Origin: Natronohydrobacter sp.
Lineage (GTDB): Bacteria; Pseudomonadota; Alphaproteobacteria; Rhodobacterales; Rhodobacteraceae
DNA: 11,631 bases
Reading direction: 5' to 3'
Assembly (NCBI GenBank): GCA_007123015.1
Contig: SKSL01000029.1
Location: 1 to 11,631, forward strand
Below the pieces are notes generated by a model, which was given only the letters and a program-made list of their open reading frames with translations, made no database searches and had not been told where the DNA came from. Shown here in pieces: positions 5,235 through 11,631 of this stretch (position 1 is its first letter; each line of letters opens with the position of its first letter). A program made the position numbers and the translations under genes.

Positions 5235-7112
5235 ATGCCAGCCAGAAAGCCAGCCATGACTGCTACGGACGCGCCCTTGAAGACCCCTGCCAGCCCTGAC
5301 CCGACAGCCCCGAATGCGCCAATCCCGTCGGCCCAGGCGGAACGCGCGAGCGGTTGGCGCACGATCCGGCGGGTGGTGCCCTATCTCTGGCCGACGGGGC
5401 AGTCATGGGCGCGCCAGCGGGTGGTTGCAGCCCTGATCATGCTGGTGCTGGCCAAACTGGTCGCGGTCGGAACACCGTTTTTCTACAAGGGCGCGGTCGA
5501 TGCGCTGGCGGGCGAGGGCGCGGCATGGATGCTGGCTGTCGGCGCGGTCGGGCTGACTGTGGCTTACGGTGTGGCGCGGCTGATGGAAATCGGCTTTCAG
5601 GAATTGCGCAACATCCTGTTTACCCGCGTGGGCCAGCGCGCCTTGCGGAAATTGGCGCTGGAGACGTTCGGCCATATTCATGCGCTAAGCCTGCGCTATC
5701 ACATTACGCGCAAGACCGGGGGCTTGAGCCGGATCATCGAGCGCGGTGTGAAGGGGGTGGATTTCCTGTTGCGCTTCCTGCTGTTCTCGATTTTCCCGCT
5801 GTTTCTGCAACTGGTGATGATCGCCGTGATCTTTTTCTGGTTGTTCGACTTCTGGTATCTGGCGGTCGTGGTGGGGACGATCAGCCTTTATGTCTGGTTC
5901 ACCTTCCGCGTGACCGAATGGCGCGTGACCCAGCGCCGGATCATGAACCAGCAGGATACGGACGCCAATCAGAAGGCCATCGACAGTCTGCTGAATTTCG
6001 AAACTGTCAAGTATTTCAACGCCGAAACCATGGAGGCGCGACGTTATGACAGTGCCATGGCGCGCTATGAGGAAGCCGCCGTCAAGACCAACTATTCGCT
6101 GGCCTTCCTGAATTTCGGGCAGGCGATGCTGATCACCACGGGGTTGGTGCTGGTGATGGTGATGGCGGCCATGGGCGTGCAGAATGGCAGCCTGACGGTG
6201 GGCGATTTCGTCATGGTGAATGCTTATATGATCCAGATCACCATGCCGCTGAATTTCCTGGGCACGGTCTATCGCGAAATCCGGCAGGCATTGGTGGATA
6301 TGGCCGAAATGTTCGATCTGCTGGACCAGCCGCCCGATGTACGCGACGCGCCGGATGCGCGCGATCTGGACGTGGGCGCGGGCGAGGTCGTGTTTGAGGA
6401 GCTGCATTTCGGCTATGATGCGGCGCGGCCGATCCTGAAGGGCATCGATCTGCGGGTCGCGGGCGGCGAGACTGTCGCGATTGTGGGGCCGTCGGGGTCG
6501 GGGAAATCGACCATCGGGCGGCTGTTGTTCCGCTTCTATGATGTGACAGGCGGCGCGATCCGCATTGACGGGCAGGATCTGCGCGATGTGACACAATCGA
6601 GCCTGCATGCTGCGATCGGGGTGGTGCCGCAGGATACAGTGCTCTTCAATGACACGATTGCCTATAATATCGGCTATGGGCGCGAAGGGGCCTCGCAGGC
6701 CGAGATCGAGGCGGCCGCGAAGGCCGCGCGGATCCATGACTTCATCCTGTCGCTGCCAGAGGGGTATGACACGGCCGTAGGCGAGCGCGGGCTCAAGCTG
6801 TCGGGCGGCGAGAAGCAGCGTGTGGGGATCGCGCGGACGCTTCTGAAGAACCCGCCGATCTTGCTGCTGGACGAGGCGACGAGTGCGCTCGACACGCAAA
6901 CCGAGCAGAGCATTCAGGAAAGCCTGCGCGCGATGGGGCAGGGGCGGACTGTGCTGACAATTGCGCACAGGCTCTCGACTGTGGTCGATGCCGACCGGAT
7001 CATCGTGCTGGAAGAGGGCCGTATCGTCGAGCAGGGCACGCATGAGGCATTGCTGGCCTCGGGCGGGAAATATGCAGCGATGTGGGCGCGGCAGAGTGCG
7101 GATGCGGAGTGA
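5235..7112 (+). CDS. Atm1/HMT1-type ABC exporter half-transporter, fused membrane and ATPase domains (625 aa)
   Basis: This homodimer-forming exporter belongs to the ABCB7/Atm1/HMT1 group, whose bacterial member from Novosphingobium exports glutathione conjugates and aids heavy-metal tolerance. A polar Pro/Ala-rich N-terminus (about 1-40) precedes six membrane helices (about 60-345). Atm1-like features include NILFTRVGQRALRKLAL, LSRIIERGVKG and FLNFGQAMLITTGL. The ATPase domain is complete: Walker A GPSGSGKS 418-425 (K424), Q-loop Q466 in VVPQDTVLFNDTI, signature LSGGE 522-526, Walker B LLLDE with D546/E547, and H-loop H578 in TIAHRLSTV. The start is uncertain: ATG 5235 has only a weak AGG about 11 bases upstream, and ATG 5256 has no better signal. 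No metallochaperone or glutathione gene is adjacent, so the substrate is inferred from the family only. Confidence 0.9.
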   Translation: MPARKPAMTATDAPLKTPASPDPTAPNAPIPSAQAERASGWRTIRRVVPYLWPTGQSWARQRVVAALIMLVLAKLVAVGTPFFYKGAVDALAGEGAAWMLAVGAVGLTVAYGVARLMEIGFQELRNILFTRVGQRALRKLALETFGHIHALSLRYHITRKTGGLSRIIERGVKGVDFLLRFLLFSIFPLFLQLVMIAVIFFWLFDFWYLAVVVGTISLYVWFTFRVTEWRVTQRRIMNQQDTDANQKAIDSLLNFETVKYFNAETMEARRYDSAMARYEEAAVKTNYSLAFLNFGQAMLITTGLVLVMVMAAMGVQNGSLTVGDFVMVNAYMIQITMPLNFLGTVYREIRQALVDMAEMFDLLDQPPDVRDAPDARDLDVGAGEVVFEELHFGYDAARPILKGIDLRVAGGETVAIVGPSGSGKSTIGRLLFRFYDVTGGAIRIDGQDLRDVTQSSLHAAIGVVPQDTVLFNDTIAYNIGYGREGASQAEIEAAAKAARIHDFILSLPEGYDTAVGERGLKLSGGEKQRVGIARTLLKNPPILLLDEATSALDTQTEQSIQESLRAMGQGRTVLTIAHRLSTVVDADRIIVLEEGRIVEQGTHEALLASGGKYAAMWARQSADAE

Positions 7113-7127
7113 TCGCGTGACAGGGGG

Positions 7128-7225
7128 ACGCCTTGCCTTTGGCACCCCGGGTAATGGTCGCGCCGGGCGGATGGGTCCGGCCGGGGGTGCGCGCGGCAAG
7201 GCGTGCCTGTGCGGGGCGCACAGGC
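7128..7225. other. Strongly folded intergenic element: nested stem plus abutting perfect hairpin
   Basis: Nearly the whole gap between the exporter and flavoprotein genes can fold. ACGCCTTGCC (7128-7137) pairs perfectly with GGCAAGGCGT (7195-7204). Inside this, GCACCCC (7142-7148) pairs with GGGGTGC (7184-7190), continuing with GG/CC (7149-7150 with 7181-7182) across one bulged G. At the tip, CCGG (7163-7166) pairs with CCGG (7177-7180). Directly abutting, GCCTGTGCG (7205-7213), loop GGG, CGCACAGGC (7217-7225) forms a perfect 9-bp hairpin. No U-tract follows. It ends 18 bases before the flavoprotein ATG and 10 bases before its GAGG site. It could be a cis-acting RNA in the intergenic mRNA, a small RNA, or a copy of a palindromic repeat family. 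It matches no RNA class I recognise. Confidence 0.6.
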
Positions 7226-7243
7226 GGACCCTTGTGAGGCGTG

Positions 7244-8419
7244 ATGCCAGTTTTTGATGTGATCATCCTTGGCGCGGGCGCGGCTGGCATGTTTTGTGCG
7301 ATTGAAGCGGGGCGGCGCGGGCGGCGGGTTTTGCTTCTGGACCATGCGAAAGCCCCGGGCGAGAAGATCCGCATCTCGGGCGGGGGGCGGTGCAATTTCA
7401 CCAATCTCGAGATCCGGCCCGAGTGTTTCCTGTCACAAAATCCCCGTTTCGCGCGCTCGGCGCTGTCGCGCTACACGCAGCATGATTTCATTGCGCGCGT
7501 GGATGCCGCAGGGATCGCCTGGCATGAAAAGACACTCGGACAGTTATTCTGCGATGGCTCGGCGCGCGAGGTGATCGCGATGCTGACCCGCGACATGGCG
7601 CAGGCGGGGGTGGAATTGCGGCTTTCGACGCAGATCACATCGGTTCTGCGGGACGGGGGATATCGGGTCGAAACCTCTGGCGGTGTGACCTATGCTCCTG
7701 CGCTGGTGGTGGCGACCGGGGGCAAGTCGATCCCGAAGATGGGGGCGACGGGCTTTGGCTATCAGATCGCGACACAGTTCGGGCTGCCACTGGTTGAGAC
7801 GCGGCCTGCACTGGTGCCGCTGACTTTCGCCGATGGGCTGGTCGAGGAGATGCGCGCGCTGGCTGGTCTTGCGGTTCCGGCCGTGGTGCACTGCGGGCGC
7901 GCGGCCTTTCAGGAGGGGCTTTTGTTCACGCATCGGGGGCTCTCGGGGCCGTCGATTCTGCAGATTTCCAGCTATTGGCGCGAAGGCGATGAGATCGAGA
8001 TCAATCTCGCGCCGGGTCTGGACCTGCGCGCGCAGCTGATGGCGCAGAAACAGATGCGCGGGCGGCAGAGTGTGAGCGTGGCGCTGGGGGGCTATCTGCC
8101 CGAAAAACTCGCACGCCAGATCACAGCGCGCCACGGGCTGACGGACAATCTGGCGGATCTGTCGAAAGCCGATGTGCAGCGACTTGCGGGCGATGTGCAG
8201 CACTGGCGGGTGAAACCTGTGGGATCAGAAGGGTATCGCACTGCTGAAGTGACACTGGGCGGGGTGGATACACGAGCACTGGAGGCGCGCACGATGCAGG
8301 CGCGCGATGTGCCGGGCCTGTATTTCATCGGTGAGGTTGTCGATGTGACCGGCTGGCTGGGTGGTTATAATTTCCAATGGGCCTGGTCCTCGGGCTGGGT
8401 CGCGGGGCAAGCGGTCTGA
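7244..8419 (+). CDS. HI0933/BaiN-like FAD-dependent oxidoreductase (391 aa)
   Basis: This is a flavoprotein of the HI0933 (YhiN/BaiN) family, predicted to be a cytosolic FAD-dependent, NAD(P)H-linked oxidoreductase. The physiological substrate of most members is not known. The N-terminal dinucleotide fold has GAGAAG (residues 10-15) after FDVIIL, and an acidic residue (D33) at the end of the second strand. The family signature GEKIRISGGGRCNFTN follows at 39-54. VVATGGKSIPKMGATGFGY marks the second conserved block. The C-terminus carries FIGEVVDVTGWLGGYNFQWAWSSG, the FAD-contacting end typical of the family. Length is normal. ATG 7244 was chosen, with GAGG 5 bases upstream, over the GTG at 7241, which is too close to that site. 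The gene is preceded by the folded element at 7128-7225 and followed after 141 bases by ntrY. Confidence 0.9.
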   Translation: MPVFDVIILGAGAAGMFCAIEAGRRGRRVLLLDHAKAPGEKIRISGGGRCNFTNLEIRPECFLSQNPRFARSALSRYTQHDFIARVDAAGIAWHEKTLGQLFCDGSAREVIAMLTRDMAQAGVELRLSTQITSVLRDGGYRVETSGGVTYAPALVVATGGKSIPKMGATGFGYQIATQFGLPLVETRPALVPLTFADGLVEEMRALAGLAVPAVVHCGRAAFQEGLLFTHRGLSGPSILQISSYWREGDEIEINLAPGLDLRAQLMAQKQMRGRQSVSVALGGYLPEKLARQITARHGLTDNLADLSKADVQRLAGDVQHWRVKPVGSEGYRTAEVTLGGVDTRALEARTMQARDVPGLYFIGEVVDVTGWLGGYNFQWAWSSGWVAGQAV

Positions 8420-8474
8420 GCATATTTTCGTGATCGCGCAGCACGGCCCGAGATCATGATTCGATGTAGATTTA

Positions 8475-8489
8475 CCACAGGGCCTGTGG
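8475..8489. promoter_or_regulatory. Perfect 7-bp palindrome upstream of ntrY
   Basis: CCACAGG (8475-8481), one central G, CCTGTGG (8483-8489). Its near-perfect symmetry with a 1-base centre suits a dimeric protein binding site better than an RNA hairpin. It lies 72 bases before the ntrY start. No regulator could be assigned. Confidence 0.35.
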
Positions 8490-8515
8490 CATGCTCGCCG
8501 CATCGAGCGCGAAAT

Positions 8516-8537
8516 GGTCCGAGGGTGAGCTCGGACC
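8516..8537 (+). other. Perfect 8-bp hairpin in the ntrY leader
   Basis: GGTCCGAG (8516-8523), 6-base loop, CTCGGACC (8530-8537). It ends 14 bases before the GGGAG site used for the GTG start at 8561, so it could affect translation of ntrY or end transcription from the flavoprotein gene. No U-tract follows. Confidence 0.4.
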
Positions 8538-8560
8538 CTGCGAAGCTGGGCGGGAGTGCT

Positions 8561-10855
8561 GTGTCGGACATATCTGCAAGCAGAGAGCCGCTGTTGAAAT
8601 CCATGCTTTCTGGCCGGATGGACCGGCGCATGTCCAACCGCATGGCCTGGGCGCTGGTGTTAAGCGGACCTGCGCTGGTCTTGATCACGCTGCTTGTGCT
8701 TGGGCCGCTCGGTCAGGATATCGATTCGCGCGGTGTCCTTGTCGTTCTGCTTGCTGATTTTGTCTATATCCTGATCGTCGCGACACTTGTGGCCATCCGG
8801 GTGGGGCGGCTGATCGCGGCGCGGCGCAAGGATTCGGCAGGGTCAAAACTGCATCTGCGGCTGTCCACGCTTTTCGCCACGATTGCGCTGGTGCCGACAG
8901 TGACGGTCGCTGTCTTTGCGACATTATCGCTGAATGTCGGGCTGGAAGGCTGGTTTTCGGACCGGGTCAGCCGTGTCGTCGGCACCTCGCTGGCCGCAGC
9001 CGAGGCCTATCAATTCGAGCAGGAACGCGATCTACGCACGGATACCGCAGAATTGGCCGCTTATCTGGAAACTGTGCGCCGGGTTTTTCCGCTGATCGAG
9101 GATGGCGAGCTGCGCAATCTTCTGTCAGAGGCGCAAGCGCAGGTGCAGCGTGGGTTGCGTGTGGCGTTCATCATTGACGGGGCGGGCGAAATCCGTGCAC
9201 GCGGTGAACGCTCTTATCGGTTCAATTTCACTCCGATCACTCCGGACCAGCTTACGGACGCGCGCGAAGGGATGGTTATCATCCGTGATTGGCCGAATAA
9301 TGAATTTCGGGCCCTTGTCGAGCTGCAGGGGTTTTTCGACCGTTATCTGTATGTCGCACGCGAAGTCGATGGCAGCATCCTGAGCCTGCTGGATGAAACC
9401 CGCGAGACTGTGAATTTCTATCAGCAACTTGAGCGCGATCGCGGACAGTTGCTGTTCCAGTTCGGGGCGCTTTATCTGGGCTTTGCGCTGATCCTCGTGC
9501 TGGCGGCGATCTGGCTTGGCCTGAGCTTTGCCGAAAAGCTGTCACGTCCAGTGGGGCGGCTGGCCGAAGCGGCCGGGCAGGTCGGATCGGGCGATCTGGA
9601 TGTGCAGGTCGAAGTGGCGCGCGATGATGATGAAATCGCGCTGCTGGGGCGGGTCTTCAACCAGATGACACGGCAGTTGAAGGGCCAGCGCGAAACGCTT
9701 CTGGAAAACAATCGCCAGATCGAAACGCGGCGGCGGCTGTTTGATTCTGTGCTAGGCTCGGTCACGGCAGGGGTCATAGGTCTGGATGCAGGCGGGCAGG
9801 TCGAATTCGTCAACCGGGCCGCCGAAGGGTTGCTGGACCTTGCAGATCTGCCCGAAAAACCTCTGACGCTGGAAGATGTCGCGCCGGAATTCGTGCCATT
9901 GCTGACACGTTTGCGCAGCGCACCCACAGCGCTGGGACGGGTGCAGGAAGAGCTGAAACTGGCCCGCTCTGGCAAGCTTGAAACAGTGCTGGTGCGCGTG
10001 GCGGAACGGCGGCGCAGCGATGGCACGCTGGAAGGCTATGTGCTGGCTTTTGATGATGTCAGCGAGCTGGTCTCAGCGCAGCGGATGGCCGCCTGGGGTG
10101 ATGTGGCGCGGCGGATCGCGCATGAGATCAAGAATCCGCTGACACCGATACAATTGTCCTCGGAGCGGATCGAACGCAAATTCGCGCGCAAGCTGGACGC
10201 GGCAGATGCAGACAGCCTTGCGCAGCTGACATCGGTTATTGTTCGCCAAACCAATGACTTGCGGCGCATTGTTGATGAATTCTCCCGTTTCGCCCGGATG
10301 CCAGAGCCGGATCGGCGCGCGCATGATCTGGTGGCAATGCTGCGCGACAGTATTGTCTTGCAGGAAAGCGGCCAGCCGGATGTGCGCTTCGTCAGTGATT
10401 TGCCAGAGGGGCAAGTGATTGTCGACGTGGATGAAACCATGCTGACGCAGGCTTTCACAAATCTGATCAAGAATGCAGGTGAAGCCATTGAAACCAAACG
10501 CGCTTCCATGACGGATCCGGCTGCAGCCGCCGCGTTTGTGCCGGAAATTCGCGTGGCCTTCACGGTCGATGCCACCGAGTTGACCATTGCGATTGCCGAT
10601 AACGGGATCGGCCTGCCTGAAGATCGCGCGCGGTTGTTTGAGCCCTATGTGACCACACGCGCTGAAGGGACCGGGCTGGGCCTGTCCATCGTGCGCAAGA
10701 TCATCGAGGAACATGGCGGCAGCTTGCGGCTGGAAGATGCGCCCCTCTTCGAGGGCAATGCGCATTTCGGCGCGCGCGCTGTGATCCGGCTGCCAAAGCT
10801 CGGGGCTGGCGCGCCCATGACGAAAGATCAGGTCGAGGATGCCGGCGCCATGTGA
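8561..10855 (+). CDS. ntrY: NtrY family membrane sensor histidine kinase (764 aa)
   Basis: NtrY is the membrane sensor of the NtrY-NtrX system, linked in alphaproteobacteria to nitrogen metabolism, redox and envelope state. Three hydrophobic helices occupy about residues 29-50, 57-80 and 98-123. An extracytoplasmic sensor region follows, then a fourth helix (about 297-320), a HAMP linker (about 321-375) and a PAS domain (about 385-490). The kinase core is complete: phosphoacceptor H521 in RRIAHEIKNPLTPIQL, N-box N638 in NLIKNAGEAIE, G1 D680 in ADNGIGLPED, and G2 GTGLGLSIV starting near 703. GTG 8561 was chosen because GGGAG (8552-8556) precedes it. An ATG at 8603 lacks a ribosome-binding site, and the ATG at 8456 would run through the palindromes upstream. 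ntrX follows after 69 bases, so the pair is probably co-transcribed. Confidence 0.93.
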   Translation: MSDISASREPLLKSMLSGRMDRRMSNRMAWALVLSGPALVLITLLVLGPLGQDIDSRGVLVVLLADFVYILIVATLVAIRVGRLIAARRKDSAGSKLHLRLSTLFATIALVPTVTVAVFATLSLNVGLEGWFSDRVSRVVGTSLAAAEAYQFEQERDLRTDTAELAAYLETVRRVFPLIEDGELRNLLSEAQAQVQRGLRVAFIIDGAGEIRARGERSYRFNFTPITPDQLTDAREGMVIIRDWPNNEFRALVELQGFFDRYLYVAREVDGSILSLLDETRETVNFYQQLERDRGQLLFQFGALYLGFALILVLAAIWLGLSFAEKLSRPVGRLAEAAGQVGSGDLDVQVEVARDDDEIALLGRVFNQMTRQLKGQRETLLENNRQIETRRRLFDSVLGSVTAGVIGLDAGGQVEFVNRAAEGLLDLADLPEKPLTLEDVAPEFVPLLTRLRSAPTALGRVQEELKLARSGKLETVLVRVAERRRSDGTLEGYVLAFDDVSELVSAQRMAAWGDVARRIAHEIKNPLTPIQLSSERIERKFARKLDAADADSLAQLTSVIVRQTNDLRRIVDEFSRFARMPEPDRRAHDLVAMLRDSIVLQESGQPDVRFVSDLPEGQVIVDVDETMLTQAFTNLIKNAGEAIETKRASMTDPAAAAAFVPEIRVAFTVDATELTIAIADNGIGLPEDRARLFEPYVTTRAEGTGLGLSIVRKIIEEHGGSLRLEDAPLFEGNAHFGARAVIRLPKLGAGAPMTKDQVEDAGAM

Positions 10856-10879
10856 GCCTGTCAGATTGCGGACAAGACT

Positions 10880-10902
10880 GCTGGCGCGATGAAGACGCCG
10901 GC
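10880..10902 (+). other. Hairpin between ntrY and ntrX
   Basis: GCTGGCG (10880-10886) and CGCCGGC (10896-10902) can form a 7-bp stem including one G-U pair, with a 9-base loop. It lies in the 69-base gap and may tune ntrX translation or RNA stability within the ntrY-ntrX message. Chance formation in GC-rich DNA is quite possible. Confidence 0.25.
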
Positions 10903-10924
10903 GGAAAGGACAGAGTGAGGGTAG

Positions 10925-11631
10925 ATGAGCGATATTCTGATTGTGGATGACGAGCGCGATATTCGCGAATTGATTTCCGATATTCTGGAAGATGAAGGCT
11001 TCACCACGCGCCGGGCCGCGAATTCCGACGAAGCCATGGCCGAGGTCAATGCCAACCCGCCTGCGCTGATGATCCTCGATATCTGGCTGAAAGACAGTCA
11101 GATGGACGGGATCGACATTCTGATGACTGTCAAGCGCTCGAACCCGGATATTCCCATCGTCATCATTTCGGGCCATGGCAATGTCGAGATCGCCGTCGCG
11201 GCGATCAAGCAAGGGGCTTATGATTTCATCGAAAAGCCCTTCAATATCGACAAGCTGATGGTGGTGATCAGTCGCGCGATGGAAGCGTCGAAGCTGCGGC
11301 GGGAAAATCAGGCGCTGAAGCGGCGCGATGTGTCGAGCGCACAGATGCTGGGGGAAAGCCATGCCTTCCGGTCGATGATCGCACAGCTTGAGAAAGTCAC
11401 CCAGTCCAACGCTCGGATCATGTTCACGGGGCCTGCTGGCTGCGGCAAGGAAGCGGCGGCGCGCTTTGTCCATGAACATTCTGACCGGGCCAGCGCGCCC
11501 TTCGTCTGTGTCTCGGCTGCGATGATCGAGCCCGAGCGCATGGAAGAGGTTCTGTTCGGCCGCGAGAGCCCGGAGCGGGGGCTTGAGCAGGGCCTGCTGG
11601 AACAGGCACATGGGGGTGTGGTGTATCTGGA
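10925..11631 (+). CDS. ntrX: NtrX response regulator, NtrC-like, N-terminal 235 residues (cut by window end)
   Basis: This is the cognate DNA-binding regulator of NtrY. The receiver domain (1-120) has the acidic pair D8/D9, phosphoacceptor D52 in MILDIWL, S82 and K104 in EKPFN. A coiled linker leads into an AAA+ domain whose Walker A is GPAGCGKE (169-176, K175). The following segment (PFVCVSAAMIEPERMEEVLFGRE) aligns with the usual PFVAVNCAAI...ELFGHE region. After FGRE the sequence goes through SPERGLEQ straight to GLLEQAHGGVVYL: the GAFTGA loop that contacts sigma-54 is absent and the segment is about four residues short. The rest of the AAA+ domain and the DNA-binding domain lie beyond the window. 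ATG 10925 has GAGGG just upstream (10917-10921). Confidence 0.93.
   Translation, partial: MSDILIVDDERDIRELISDILEDEGFTTRRAANSDEAMAEVNANPPALMILDIWLKDSQMDGIDILMTVKRSNPDIPIVIISGHGNVEIAVAAIKQGAYDFIEKPFNIDKLMVVISRAMEASKLRRENQALKRRDVSSAQMLGESHAFRSMIAQLEKVTQSNARIMFTGPAGCGKEAAARFVHEHSDRASAPFVCVSAAMIEPERMEEVLFGRESPERGLEQGLLEQAHGGVVYL

Noticed and set aside
5230..5235. TTGACA overlapping the exporter start codon
   Set aside because: It is placed at the start codon with no -10 box downstream, so it cannot drive translation from 5235.
5685..7199. 504-aa open frame antisense to the ABC exporter
   Set aside because: It is rich in His, Gln, Arg and Asp with no domain, as expected for the reverse of a biased coding strand. 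The exporter is complete on the other strand.
10073..11611. 512-aa open frame antisense to ntrY-ntrX
   Set aside because: It spans two real genes on the other strand, lacks any recognisable domain, and shows the same shadow composition.

Overview
The window looks like a chromosomal segment of an alphaproteobacterium of the order Rhodobacterales. The evidence is high GC content, a gcrA cell-cycle regulator gene, an ntrY-ntrX two-component pair, an Atm1-type ABC exporter and overall protein style. No tRNA, rRNA, CRISPR array or plasmid/phage function was seen. Genus and replicon cannot be fixed from this sequence alone.

Layout. Positions 1-265 are the right-hand end of an IS66-family insertion sequence, with the transposase C-terminus, a +1 frame break and the terminal repeat. 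A 240-base gene-free stretch rich in small hairpins follows. Next is a 70-residue membrane peptide gene (506-718, +). Convergent to it on the minus strand lie a DUF427 gene (741-1079), an M24 aminopeptidase P gene (1161-2972) and gcrA (3050-3676). Divergent from gcrA, the plus strand carries an ABC-2 type permease (3827-4642), a small secreted cytochrome c (4725-5135), an Atm1/HMT1-type half-ABC exporter (5235-7112), a HI0933/BaiN-like flavoprotein (7244-8419), ntrY (8561-10855) and the first 235 codons of ntrX (10925 to the window end).

How the genes work together. Most are housekeeping or regulatory genes. ntrY and ntrX form a membrane kinase/response-regulator pair, probably one transcription unit. 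gcrA is a DNA-methylation-dependent transcription regulator. The exporter, permease, cytochrome and flavoprotein are separate units with no obvious shared pathway. No clear multi-gene defence or biosynthetic system is present.

The most unusual material is non-coding. A strongly folded 98-base block (7128-7225) sits between the exporter and flavoprotein genes: a 10-bp closing stem with nested stems, then an abutting perfect 9-bp hairpin. Two perfect dyads (8475-8489, 8516-8537) lie in the leader of ntrY, and a run of four hairpins (307-462) lies between the IS end and the small peptide gene. On the protein side, NtrX keeps its phosphoacceptor and Walker A lysine but has lost the GAFTGA sigma-54 contact loop.
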